From positions 4,752,001 through 4,816,000 of the forward strand of contig NC_068556.1 in the NCBI RefSeq assembly GCF_022201045.2: 64,000 bases of DNA, written 5' to 3'. The notes under the pieces were generated by a model that did no database searches, was not told the DNA's origin, and saw only the letters and a list, made by a program, of their open reading frames with translations. Source of the DNA: Citrus sinensis. Lineage: Eukaryota > Streptophyta > Magnoliopsida > Sapindales > Rutaceae. Of the stretch, positions 11,289 through 26,905 are shown piece after piece; the first letter of the stretch is position 1, and each line of letters begins with the position of its first letter. Both the position numbers and the translations under genes were made by a program.

Positions 11289-12868
11289 GAGATTATTTTT
11301 CCTCCTTTCCCATGCCAGCCATCATGAGGGCTATGAAACAACAAGAGAAACAGACGCTACTACCGGGTGTAGCGTAGTTCCCATGCGCGCACTAAAAGCG
11401 ATTGGTGTGTTGGTGCTATTGAGGCTCAAACGTCCTCTCTCCCACAAGGGTGCTCACCGCACTGATTATGGTTAATTGACTAATTTTCGGTATCTTCTTA
11501 ATATTTATTTATACACACACATCGATTATTACATCAAGAAGTCAAAGAAGTCACTAATTTCCAAAAAATTATCATCACAATCATTCATCTTCATTAACAA
11601 GTTTCAGTGCCATTGTTAGTAATATTAAGATGTGAAAATGGCTCAGTAGTCATTTGGTTTGCATTTTCGTTTTCTTGTTTTGCAGAGCACATGGTTATTT
11701 TCAAAACCACTACTACCACTCTCCAAAAGAATGTCCTTCTAGATTGCAAACTTACAGCAGAAACTAGGATTGGCATTCCTGTCGCATGTGGGTTACTTGA
11801 CCATCACGTTAACATAATTTTACATCATAAAATCTCTTTTTGATTTGATGATGCCATTTTTTACTTTTCGGGGCTTTCACGTAATCTTGCACCAGACAAA
11901 GAAATTGCAGTGTTAGTAGGAAATTTTATTTGATCTAATTGTTGTGCAACACATATAAAATAGTTTTATGTCCATTAGACTATTATAAAATGTGAAAAGG
12001 AAATTTAAAAGGCAAAAGAAAAATGAAAATATCTCAAAAAAAAGAGTATGAGCCACTCTATTAATCTAAAACATGTAGAAAATATCTTTTAAAATGTTTT
12101 AAGCTTGCCACATATTAATGGAGGACCACTTTAATTATGACAGCCTCTCGACTAAAATTGTTACACGTCAACATGATATGGTTCTCTCAAAATGTCTCCC
12201 TAGAGGTCACATGCACTAAGAGTGAGTGAGAGAATTAAATCAACTTTAGTTTGACCTCTCAATAAAGAAGCCAGCTGCTCTAAATATTGGCTCATTTGAA
12301 TTAAATCAATCAGATATTAAAACATATTGTTAACTAAGGCAATTTAATAACTAATACAAGTCCAACTTTAAAGAGGCTAAAGGACTCAAGTCAAATAGTA
12401 AAATTACATGAGAATGGTTTATTACAACTTACTATGTATCTAAAAAAACATAAAGATGCCTTTAGAGGCACTCCTTGTATAATGTCAAGTTAGTCCTAAC
12501 GAAAGAAACAGGTTCAGCTTCTTTCTCACAAGTCTTAATTTTCACTTGTTTTAGGTTTCTCCTCTTCAACACTTGCTTGACTTGACCGTCAAAGCACTGT
12601 CACCGCACACCACTTCTAATTGCTATTTTCTCTTATTTTTAGGACTGTCTCAACTCTACTCATCACAGAAAATTGTTTTAAGATGAACTAGCCCTTACTG
12701 TTCACAAAATCATTCCTCCAAATCAAGCTTTTGAAATGTTTTAGGATTGAACCAAAATCACAACCAAACATACATGCATTTTGTAAGTGTGTAAGTGGGT
12801 GTGAGGTTAATTTTTGTCATCACAACTCAAAGTACGTAACCCTAAAAGTATTTTTCAATCATAATAGC
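11289..12868. other. Spacer without recognised features
   Basis: The first ~190 bp is moderately GC-rich and continues the sequence interrupted by the LINE. The rest is AT-rich. Short open frames here on both strands (e.g. 11607-11843) are not supported by any motif. No repeat structure was recognised. Confidence 0.3.
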
Positions 12869-12871
12869 TTA

Positions 12872-13261
12872 GTGCTTGTTTAATATAGCTTATATAATGG
12901 TCATAAACGTTTATTTAATCTTAAAAACTCTTATCAAAATTTGTATAATAATTTTTTTTTAATAGTAAAGTTTGAAGATTAAATAAACTATTTTACCTCT
13001 ACTAGCAAATGCTCAATTTTTAGGTTTTTTGAGAGTAAAGATTAGAAAACTTTTTTTAAAATTTAAAATATCTAAAATATCTTTTAATTATTTGGCAATC
13101 TTATTTTATGTTTTTCATAACTTAACTATAAAAAAAACTTATCTATTAAAATAATTTTATAATTTTTAATAAAAACTCTCATTGACAACCAAAAAACTAT
13201 ATTTTTTTGTCAAAAACTCTATTTAAATAAGCTTTATTTGAAAGCTATACCAAACAAAACC
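12872..13261. mobile_element. Tourist-like (PIF/Harbinger) MITE with TTA duplication
   Basis: The left end GTGCTTGTTTAATATAGCTT matches GGTTTTGTTTGGTATAGCTT read inward from the right end, about 15 of 20 positions. TTA flanks both sides (12869-12871 and 13262-13264), the usual 3-bp duplication of PIF/Harbinger elements. The 390-bp interior is AT-rich and non-coding. Confidence 0.75.
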
Positions 13262-13264
13262 TTA

Positions 13265-13701
13265 ATCACATCAATAAAATAAGTAACACAAGATAAACGG
13301 AGCCATAATCATATATCAATAAAATAAATAACATGAAATAAATTTTCAATTTCCTAGCTCTTGAGTTCTCGTATAAAATAACTACTTAAATACACACACA
13401 CTAACACTAAAAAGCCATTGCGCAAAAGTTTATTGGTTGGACCAAAAGTCAGCTAACTTTGTTTAAAAGAATTATTGCAATAACCTATGCATCTCAGTTT
13501 AAAGAGGATGTGCATCCAATTACATTTAAAGTAATTACTTCTTCATACACAACCATTGTAGATTGTTGCACAGATAATTGATGACGGTTGCTCCAACAAG
13601 ATGTATGACATGTTTTACACTCTACTAGTCCACTCAATCCAGTGTCCTTTTGAGTTCTTTTGAGTTTTTTCTATAATATGCTACACTTCAGTTCAGCTTT
13701 A
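13265..13701. other. 3' flank of the Sel1/TPR-like gene
   Basis: AT-rich sequence that should contain the 3' UTR of the minus-strand gene ending at 13702. No other gene or repeat is seen. Confidence 0.3.
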
Positions 13702-16537
13702 TTAGAGTGTCTCAATGCGGCTACTTTCAGTCAGTAGTCGTTTCTCTTCCTCTTCAATTCTTTGCAACCATCTTAATCCAAGATTACATCCTGCTTGTGC
13801 CGCAACCTCAAACTGTTCCTTTGCCTTCTCAACTGGATTCATCAAATTGCTTTCCAAATTTGCTCTTGCTTTCTTAGCTGCGGAAACTCGCTTTGCATTC
13901 AATTTTGTTAAACATTCTGGGACTTGCACACCTAAGGTATGCTAATGCATCAGTAAGGGGAAGCACAAACTAGGAAAACTAGACATATTATTTACTTTCT
14001 TTCTAGACTGCCAAAATTATCCCCCTCTACCTAAATAATCTTCCAGGCGAAACTCACAGCTACGTCAGCCATTTAGTTGAACCTCTTTAGTTTCACTCAA
14101 AGATACATTCTCTTTGGGTGATATGTAAACACAATTAATGAAATAGTAATAAATCAATCGACAATGCAAAAAATTTCAAGGATCCCCAAAAATATCAAGG
14201 AATATATATGAAGGTGAGAATGTGCTAAGTTGCTAACCTCTAAGAAGAAGAGATCCATAAGCTATAGCAGCACCCGCATGTCCCTGCAAATACTTGAAGA
14301 CTGAAAGGTGAGATTGTTGCCGACGCGCTGGTTAAGCAATCTCGAAACCATAAAGATTCTTTAATATCTTGCACTTTTAGTTGTATTCTTTCAACATCTA
14401 GTAGAGCATCTACTTGATCAAGCATGAAGTTTTTTGAACTTTTCGATATCACAGTCAAAGATGCATTTATGTTCAAATTAATCATTTTTGAACCAGGCTT
14501 TGTTTATTTCAACCACATTCAAAGCAAAATAATTAAATTGATTCTCAATTAGCTCAATGTCCAACAATTGAAATCCAAACCACATTAAAGCTATCTGTTC
14601 ATTCTAAAGTATACTCAAACTTTACATAACTGTCAAATAGTTGACCTCATTCAAAGCACCAACTACTTGATCTATCCCATTAAAAACTTCACTAGCTTCA
14701 CCAACAACTATCTTTTTTCTATAGAAAGCTTCACGAATGACTATCTGAAAGTCAAATTGATTAAAAAAAAAAACCATGAAAGTCAATTTACACAAAATAA
14801 ACATAGAAAAATTTTTTTAAAAAAATTCTGATAGCCAATTTGTCAACAAGTACAAGGTCCTAAAAGATAATTACCAGCCACAAAAAGTACCGTCAATGGT
14901 AACTAATAACTAAACATGTCAAGCAATAAGAAAAACTTTACCTTCTCTGATGCCCTGTGGAAGCACCATAATGCTGAGGCAATATCTTTCTTCACACAGT
15001 CCCCTGTCAAATATACAGTACCCAGAAGGTAAAGAGCACCTGGATGCAGCTAAAATATAATAAGATCCGTAAGATTCTGAGACATGTTTTGAAAGCTTCA
15101 TCAATATGTGTTTGCTTCAGTGAACATACCTGGTCAACAGCCTTCTCTATGTAGTAAAAAGCTTGTTGATCTGATTGGACGTAATCATTCTATCCAAATT
15201 AAAAATCAAAATAAAGAATTTCCATCTTTAAAAATTAAAAAAAAAAAGAATAAAAATACTGATGTAAATATATGCAGAAGATGGTAAATGCTGCTGGTAT
15301 TAACCCTAACTACTGGAGGCATTAAGCTTATATGACATACAAACATGTGTCAAATTAAGTTCCTACATGCAGAACACCTTAAGACAGTGGGGTAATTGAA
15401 CAAGTGTACTCCATGAACTTCTAATCAATGTTTAGAATTAGCAACCTAAGTTACTAGCCATACATGTCAAATAACAGAAACCTGCCTTTGTTAGGAACAT
15501 GTGGGGCACAGCCCTTGTAACTTGGCCTTTAAATGAGAAATTATTAGGCAAAGCCAAAGATAAATTTATTTTAAAATTTTATGTCGGATATAATAGCATA
15601 TATTGTACAGTAATCTAAACAACTAAGTTTGGCTTTAACCACTCATAAGTTGCATTCATGCGTCAAAGCCTAGCGTATCAGCAGCAATACAGTGATTTGA
15701 AGTCTAACCTCAACTCTCAAACGGCAACCTAATTCATACTGTGCATCTGGATCACCCATATTAGCAGCGTCTACCAATAATGCTGCTCCCCTATCATAAA
15801 AAAGGAATAAAAAGTATCAATCATAAGAGTGGACATTATTTCCTAGGTGAAAATATTTTGAAAAGCAAACTAAAGCGGAAATGGACTGCTTGAGCGTGGT
15901 AAAGGGCTTACTTACATAGCTTTACACGCCCCAGGAACGTGGTATTTCAAATGCAGCTTGGATAACCAGTACCTCGCATGGGTATTCGAATTGTCAGCCT
16001 CCAAAGCCAACTCAAAATTCTCCTTTGCTGTCTGACACAACGAAGGAAAAAGAAAAAATCTTATATAATTTTTACAAAGAAAACAATCCATTTCCAATTT
16101 GTAAGACCTCCAACTTGCAGCAATCTAAACTAATATACTTCATTTTAAGAATTAAGATATTCTCCTAATGACTCACAACTAAACAAAATGAGGAGAAACA
16201 CATTTTGAGCTAATACCCTGATTTTTTAAAACAAAGCTCAAACCAAAACCCACAAACCTTGAGGAGAGGGATGAGGCGGCGATCATTAAGCTCGCAGTAA
16301 TCGATGACCCTATCGACTTCTTTCAAAGCGCTCCACCCTTTTGCTATTAACTCCATTGCCTTTTTGTTTCTACTGTGTAGCCATCTCTGCAATTTAAAGT
16401 TAAACCCGGGAAAACTAAATAGGTAGTAAAATGATACAGAGAAGGTTAAATGGGTTTACCTTTTGATGCTGATTGGACTGGAGTAGACCGAGAGCGGCCG
16501 ATTTCAAGGTGCTTGCCTTCGATATTTGTCTCTGCAT
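13702..16537 (-). CDS. Sel1/TPR-like (HCP-like) repeat protein, probably mitochondrial
   Basis: Eight minus-strand exons join in frame: 16537-16460, 16386-16258, 16031-15916, 15790-15709, 15189-15130, 15049-14942, 14283-14238 and 13931-13702, giving 282 residues with GT-AG introns. The N-terminus ([17 protein letters not shown], then [13 protein letters not shown]) is rich in K/R/S and lacks acids, like a mitochondrial presequence. Helical-hairpin repeats follow: [85 protein letters not shown] and [19 protein letters not shown]. The spacing and the G-A-Y/L positions resemble Sel1-like repeats, which act as protein-binding scaffolds. I cannot name the partner. The frame is also open upstream to an ATG at 16723. 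I chose 16537 because the presequence then sits at the N-terminus. Confidence 0.88.
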
Positions 16538-18707
16538 CTTTACTGAGAGTATTGAACTGAGTTTGAGAAGTAACCAGGCAAATTTCGTCAGCGTGGTGTT
16601 TTTGAAGATTTTGTCATCGTCAAAACTCAATAATGAGTGGGCGGGCCAAGACAAGTTAATGGGCTCCAATTCCACCCATCTCTCAACTACAGAAACCGGG
16701 TTGGGCTTGGGCCTTTTTCCCAAGTCCGGTTTGGTTTGGCAGGTGGTTCAAAATTGGTTTCTTCTACTAAATTTTTTTGCATAATGCGGTGATGGCTTAC
16801 ACGACGTGAAAGGATCACTTCAAAATTGATAGCAATTTATGAAAATAATCACGTACGAGAACTTTATGTTGCTTTTAATAAACTAATCATTTGCAGATGT
16901 ACCCTTATTACTTCAAAAATCAATCAAATTAAAAATGCTAAAAGAAGCCGAAACAATTCTTTACTTAAGCCGTTCAGCTCTCGATAGCTATGAATTAACC
17001 ATTCGCTTCCCATCAAATATCTGTCAAGAGGCAAACTCTAACACACATTGATAGAGATCATGCTTGATATTTAGATGTTTTAATTTAAAATTATGTCTTA
17101 TGTAGTAAAAAAAAAGGTTATAACTATAAATTAAAAATTAATATAATTTTGATAAAAATAATAAAATATTATAAATTTTTTATTATATAAATGATGAATC
17201 AAATCAACTTAACTTTTAAAGTGTAATAATCTATATTTATTACATATTTCAGTACTATCTAATTTCAATGCCAAATTAGACCTTAATTTACCAATTTAAT
17301 CATTAGACTTTTTAATTAAAGAAGACGTAAGTACTATTTAAAAAAAAGAAGTAAATCCTAGAAGAGAATAAGGATTTAAAAATAAAAAATAAAAAAGAAC
17401 TTACGTACACCTACCTTCCGTTTAAATTTGACTTTGTTGAAAATGATGTTGCTCGATAGCGATCCATTTCTTCCCCATCAACAAATGCGGCTTGTGTTTG
17501 ATTTATTATAGTTTCATTAAATTCTTTAATATTTGTATTAACTCTTCATAAAATTCATTCGATCTTTGTTGCCAGATAAACAAAAATCCAGACCTTGGCC
17601 TTTTATGCGCCACGTGCTTTCCGGATCTTGACCAAAGTGGGTACGGGGGAAAATGACAAAAGCTTTCCGAATTTTCAATTATTATTGGCGATCATGTCAA
17701 AGATATGCCCATTCTTAGTATAAACGTGCACGTGTTTGTTCTTTAGTTGCTGTTTGAACAATTATTGGTTTCGTGTATATCGCGTTTGTCTTTTTTATTT
17801 TATGTGAATTGTGAAATTACCCCTTAACTGCTACCCTAACAGTGAGACATCGAAAATATAAGTACGTTATTTATGAAAAAAAAAATTAATAATACCTTGA
17901 CACGACCTTAAATTTTAATTTTAAATCGATCGTCACTTTTTGTTAACCACATACGGCGTTAAAGAATAAGAAGTAAAAGATTTTTTAACCCATGTATAAT
18001 AAGATGAGCATAAATTTATTGTTTTACCCTGTTAATTAAATGTAGAGATAAAAAAATATATCATCCTATTTTTATTTTTTTTTAAGGTGGCAGACGGAGT
18101 TAAGAAAAGTGGTTAGTTGATATAAAAAAAAAATCTTTAACTCTTCAAGCAGTAAAGGAGATATTATTTAAAAAAAAAAAACCTTAGTGCTTACATTGTA
18201 TTTTCAATATTCTTAAGGTAATTGATGGATCATTTCTCTTATTTTATTTAAGTAGATTTTTTTAATGTATATCTACTACTAAAAAATAATTTTATCGCTT
18301 GGTTTTGAACGAGAGTTTTTATTAAAGTTCGTAAAATATTATAATAGACAATTTTTTAAAAAAAAAATTATGGACACTATAAAACAAAGAAAGAGTATTT
18401 TAGATCATTTTACTTAAAAAAAAAATCTATAACCTCTATGTTTAAAATTCAATATATGAGTTTTTATTAGTATAAGCAAAATTATTTAATCCATTAAAAA
18501 CTTTATTTAAAATATAACCAAATAATACCTTAAATTTTGAAAATAATTTTTGAAATTAGATATTTACTTAGCTATAAGCTAAGTCACACAAAAAATGCAC
18601 TCCACATAACATTATCACTCCATTTTAATTCCATAATAAAGAGACTCTATTCCCATTTGTTGTTAAATATAGATAGGTTCTCCCACAAACATGACTATAA
18701 TGGATAT
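16538..18707. other. Promoter side of the Sel1/TPR-like gene and AT-rich spacer
   Basis: 16538-16800 should hold the 5' UTR and promoter of the minus-strand gene. Beyond ~17000 the sequence is very AT-rich with A/T runs. A degenerate end similar to the MITE at 12872 (CCAAATAATACC followed by TTA) is seen near 18517-18534, but I could not find a partner end. No gene is supported. Confidence 0.35.
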
Positions 18708-18715
18708 ACTCTAAC

Positions 18716-19495
18716 TAGAGATGCCCAATGGTCCATTAAAGAAAGACCCATGGGTGCTGATGACCATCTCTTCCTGTTCTTAATTTTTTTTTAGATTAGG
18801 CTTGGCCCGGCACGTGCCCACACATGCTATGCCGTGGGTCGTGCCGTGCCTTACCTAAGAAAAAAAGTCCAATATGCATTTAATTTTTTTTTTAATTTTT
18901 GAAGAGTGCATGCCAAGTTATTAATGTACTTTTTCAAGTCTATTTACTTTTTTTAAGTCTATGCATTTATTCAATTTTAATAGAATTAAGAATTCAAAAC
19001 TCAAGTCCATATTCAATAATAATAAACTAATAATAGTAAGACCTTATAATATTAGAATTTTTTTAATACTTAACAACAACAACAATAATAAATTTTCTTA
19101 AAGGTTAACTTAATTGTTAACTTGAACTTATATGGAGTTATAAATCATAGTTCACAATAACATTAATATTAATGCATATTTATAAAATCATGATATTTAT
19201 AACTTTATTGATTGAAATCATGATATCAATTATTCATTTAATAAATTATAAATATAAATCAATTATAGTATTTTTTAAATTAAGAATTAAATGAATTTTA
19301 AAAATTCAATTTCAACTTATTTGTAAAATCATAAAATTTTAAGTTTACTTTTATTAAAAAATAAAATATGGTTAATGCGAGCTTTTTCATCATGTCGTTC
19401 TTTTAAGGCCCGCATGACTAAAAAGTGCATGCCAGGCCCGACCATAGTGCTTGTCGTGTCGTGCCACCTGCCGTCCAACCCATTGACTATCTCTA
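18716..19495. mobile_element. Non-autonomous hAT element related to the one at 3376
   Basis: The 780-bp element begins TAGAGATGCCCAATGG and its right end read inward is TAGAGATAGTCAATGG. It is flanked by ACTCTAAC (18708-18715) and CCTCTAAC (19496-19503), a 7-of-8 match for the hAT 8-bp duplication. Subterminal GC-rich direct and inverted motifs such as GTCGTGCCGTGCC and GTCGTGTCGTGCC lie at both ends around an AT-rich core. No coding frame. The first ten bases of the ends agree with the element at 3376-4244. Confidence 0.82.
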
Positions 19496-19503
19496 CCTCT
19501 AAC

Positions 19504-19918
19504 ATCTGGACTTTGTGTAAATTAGAAATGATCTATCTTAAACAAAAGTGTCAGTATTAACAAAAAAAAAATTGTTGCATGTGAAGATTCTTTAGGTGTA
19601 CTAAACTGTCATTTATAGCAGAAAATAAAATATACATATCATTATTTTATTTATAAAACTGATATAATAAATAAAATTTGGATAATTTTATGATGCCGTT
19701 ATTTTTAAAAATTTTTGTATTAAAGAAAAATCGAAATTATTTGAAAATATTGTAACATGCTTGTTAATAGGTTAAAAATGTTAGTTAAAACTTAAAAAGA
19801 TGAATTCTTAGTTCGGAGTTTTTATCTCTCACATTCCTTTGTTTGAAAGTTAACTTTACTTTCCGATTAGTGAGGATATGTATGATTGTTTGAGCAAAAT
19901 TGCAACCGAAAGGAGGTA
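19504..19918. other. Short AT-rich spacer
   Basis: Sequence between a hAT element and a solo LTR. No gene or repeat was recognised. Confidence 0.3.
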
Positions 19919-19923
19919 GAACG

Positions 19924-20402
19924 TGTTGTGCACGGAATGCGGAATCAAGCGCACTAAATAATTACAGAAAAATAAAGAACACAAGAATTATGTGATTCAG
20001 CAATATGTTTACGTCTATGGGAGTAAGAGAAAAATAATTGTATTATTAATAATTATTTGAGTAAAGAAACTTTGCTTTCCCAGAATCCAAATACACCAAG
20101 TGCTCTCACACACACTCTCTAATTGTTCACACTCTTCAAAACTCTCAAAAACTTAAAAACTTACAAACTTAACAAATTTAAGAATGATTTCAATGAATGA
20201 TCGCTCCTCTATTTATAGCTGAGCTTTGCCATTTTCAAAGAAAAAATCTTGAGCTCCTTTCAAATTGTTAAGGTTGGTACCAACCCTTAAAGCTCCACAT
20301 CCACATGCATACGCCAAATTTTTTGTGCCAATTTTTTCAACACGTTTTGGCAAATTTGTCAAGCCTTTATCATAGTCAAAAAAACTTGGTTTGACTTTCA
20401 CA
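19924..20402 (-). mobile_element. Solo LTR of a Ty1/copia-type element (fossil)
   Basis: A 479-bp sequence starts TGTTGTG and ends TTTCACA, so it has TG...CA ends in either direction. Identical 5-bp duplications GAACG flank it (19919-19923 and 20403-20407). Read on the minus strand it has a TATA-like box (CTATAAATAG near 20209-20218), then a CT/AG-rich leader and a T-rich stretch before the terminal CACAACA, the usual layout of plant copia LTRs. No internal coding region is left. This is what recombination between two LTRs leaves behind. The intact duplication suggests moderate age. Confidence 0.82.
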
Positions 20403-20407
20403 GAACG

Positions 20408-21437
20408 ACACTCCCAAGAGCAAAGTTATAGTCAAAGATAACGGCGAAGCTTCCTCTGTAAATTTCTAATAACTATTGTCTCATCACAATTAGTGAATTT
20501 GGTTGTAGGGGGATATATCGTCGGCGATATTCATAATGTCAAGTTGAAGTTTGCGAAGGTCTCTAGTGTCTAGCTCTTAACTCTCTTCAAAGAGAAGGAT
20601 AAGCTAAGGTCTTAAGAAAGAACATTTTATCATGCAATCTATTGATAGTTTTTCAAAGAAATTGGAATTTGATTTCTTGTTATCGTGTGGATTTTGTGAA
20701 CAATTTTTGGTATTATATAGCTAATGTATTGCCTTGGTATAAAAAAATAAAAATAAAATCCCAATTAGTGAATCTTGTTAGTTTCTTTGTTGATGAGAAT
20801 TTGATTTTAAGTTTGTGCGGAACAAAAATATTATGGAAGCACAACATGCAATGAATGCTAGAATCAGTATAACCTTTTTTTGAGGAAAAAAAAATTAATT
20901 GTCACGGAAATAAAAATTCACTTGGTTGCCCCTCTTGATATTATGCTCAATCTGGATTTTTTTCAAGTTTATGACGTCTATTGAGTAAATAAAAATGAAT
21001 GACGATGGCGCTTTGAATTTTTGTTTAAAAATTATTTTATATAAATTAATATGACATAAATTAATTAATTAGATAAAAATATAAAATAATAAAAAAAAAT
21101 CATAATAATTTTTATTTCTTAAAATTAACGAATAACATTCAAGTTGTTGGCCTTGAAAAAAAAAAATATAAGAATTAAAACATTCGAATCTAGAGGTTCA
21201 CGGCAACCCCACTATCGATAATATTATAGAAGCATAAATGATCGTAGAAAGCTGGTGGGGACAGATTGGTAATAATAAGAAAAATGGAAGGCTAAATCCG
21301 ACTCTCAAAAATTGCGTAGACATCCATCCCAATCTTTGGTGCTACTCAGTACGAAGAACTTAAAGAACCTCCCGGTTTCGCAGTATCCGCAAATATCACG
21401 CGTTTGATTTTGGAATTTGTTCGATAAAGAAGCGGAA
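20408..21437. other. Spacer and promoter side of the ethanolamine kinase gene
   Basis: AT-rich to about 21180, then a more balanced stretch from 21180 that should hold the promoter and 5' UTR of the kinase gene. I see no clear TATA box and no other gene. Confidence 0.35.
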
Positions 21438-26201
<4,764 letters not shown>

Positions 26202-26905
26202 GCTCACCATCAGCAAGCTACTGTATGTTATGCAGTTGTAGGAGAGCTCCCATATTCCTCTACTTAGATATTCTTGTAACATATTCTTTTGTTCTCGTCA
26301 ATGATAAAGAAAGTTGAAAACAAATGAACAAATACTGCAATTTACTCTCCCTGTGATTTGATCTATTGTATTTCAAAAAATGTGTTGTTGAATTGTTCAA
26401 CCTTTTGGTTCATATGATTTGTTCAATACGTCAAGTGCCTGCCTCTTTATTTATCATCCATTTTTATTTTTGTGATAATTTATATGCAGTTTGCTCGTCT
26501 GGAAAACGTGCCTCCAAAATGAGACAAATTAGGGCTTTATCTTGCTTCCTTTATGTTGGGCATACCGAAATCTAATTACTAATTAAATGAGAAAAGTTTT
26601 AACAATATAACAATAACAAAGCTCATTTTTTTAACTGTTGAACAAAGGCTATTCAGTTTGACATGTAACTCTTGTATCATATAGCTGTTTGTAACACTAG
26701 ACGACTAGCAAAATATTACATCCTCACCGGTCCAGCACTTCTCACGGTACATATGAACCCTTAATTTCAATAGGGACTACGACAATGATCAATATAGCTT
26801 ATCAGCCCAGTAAGATTTGGCTTCTTCAGCCTATGAAATCAAAGAGACATTGTAGAGCATAAAATGCACAGAACCCATCACCGAAGCCAATACAATTTAC
26901 AGTCT
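26202..26905. other. Convergent 3' UTRs of ethanolamine kinase and F-box/kelch genes
   Basis: The two genes end facing each other across 704 bp. Sequence is AT-rich with no other coding frame of note. Confidence 0.4.

Noticed and set aside
16538-16723. In-frame N-terminal extension of the Sel1/TPR-like protein to an ATG at 16723
   Set aside because: The extension has no presequence character and the downstream ATG starts a clean mitochondrial-like leader. The upstream ATG is more likely in promoter or leader sequence.
18500-18540. Possible end of another Tourist-like MITE (AACCAAATAATACC then TTA)
   Set aside because: No matching left end with TTA was found, so the element cannot be bounded.
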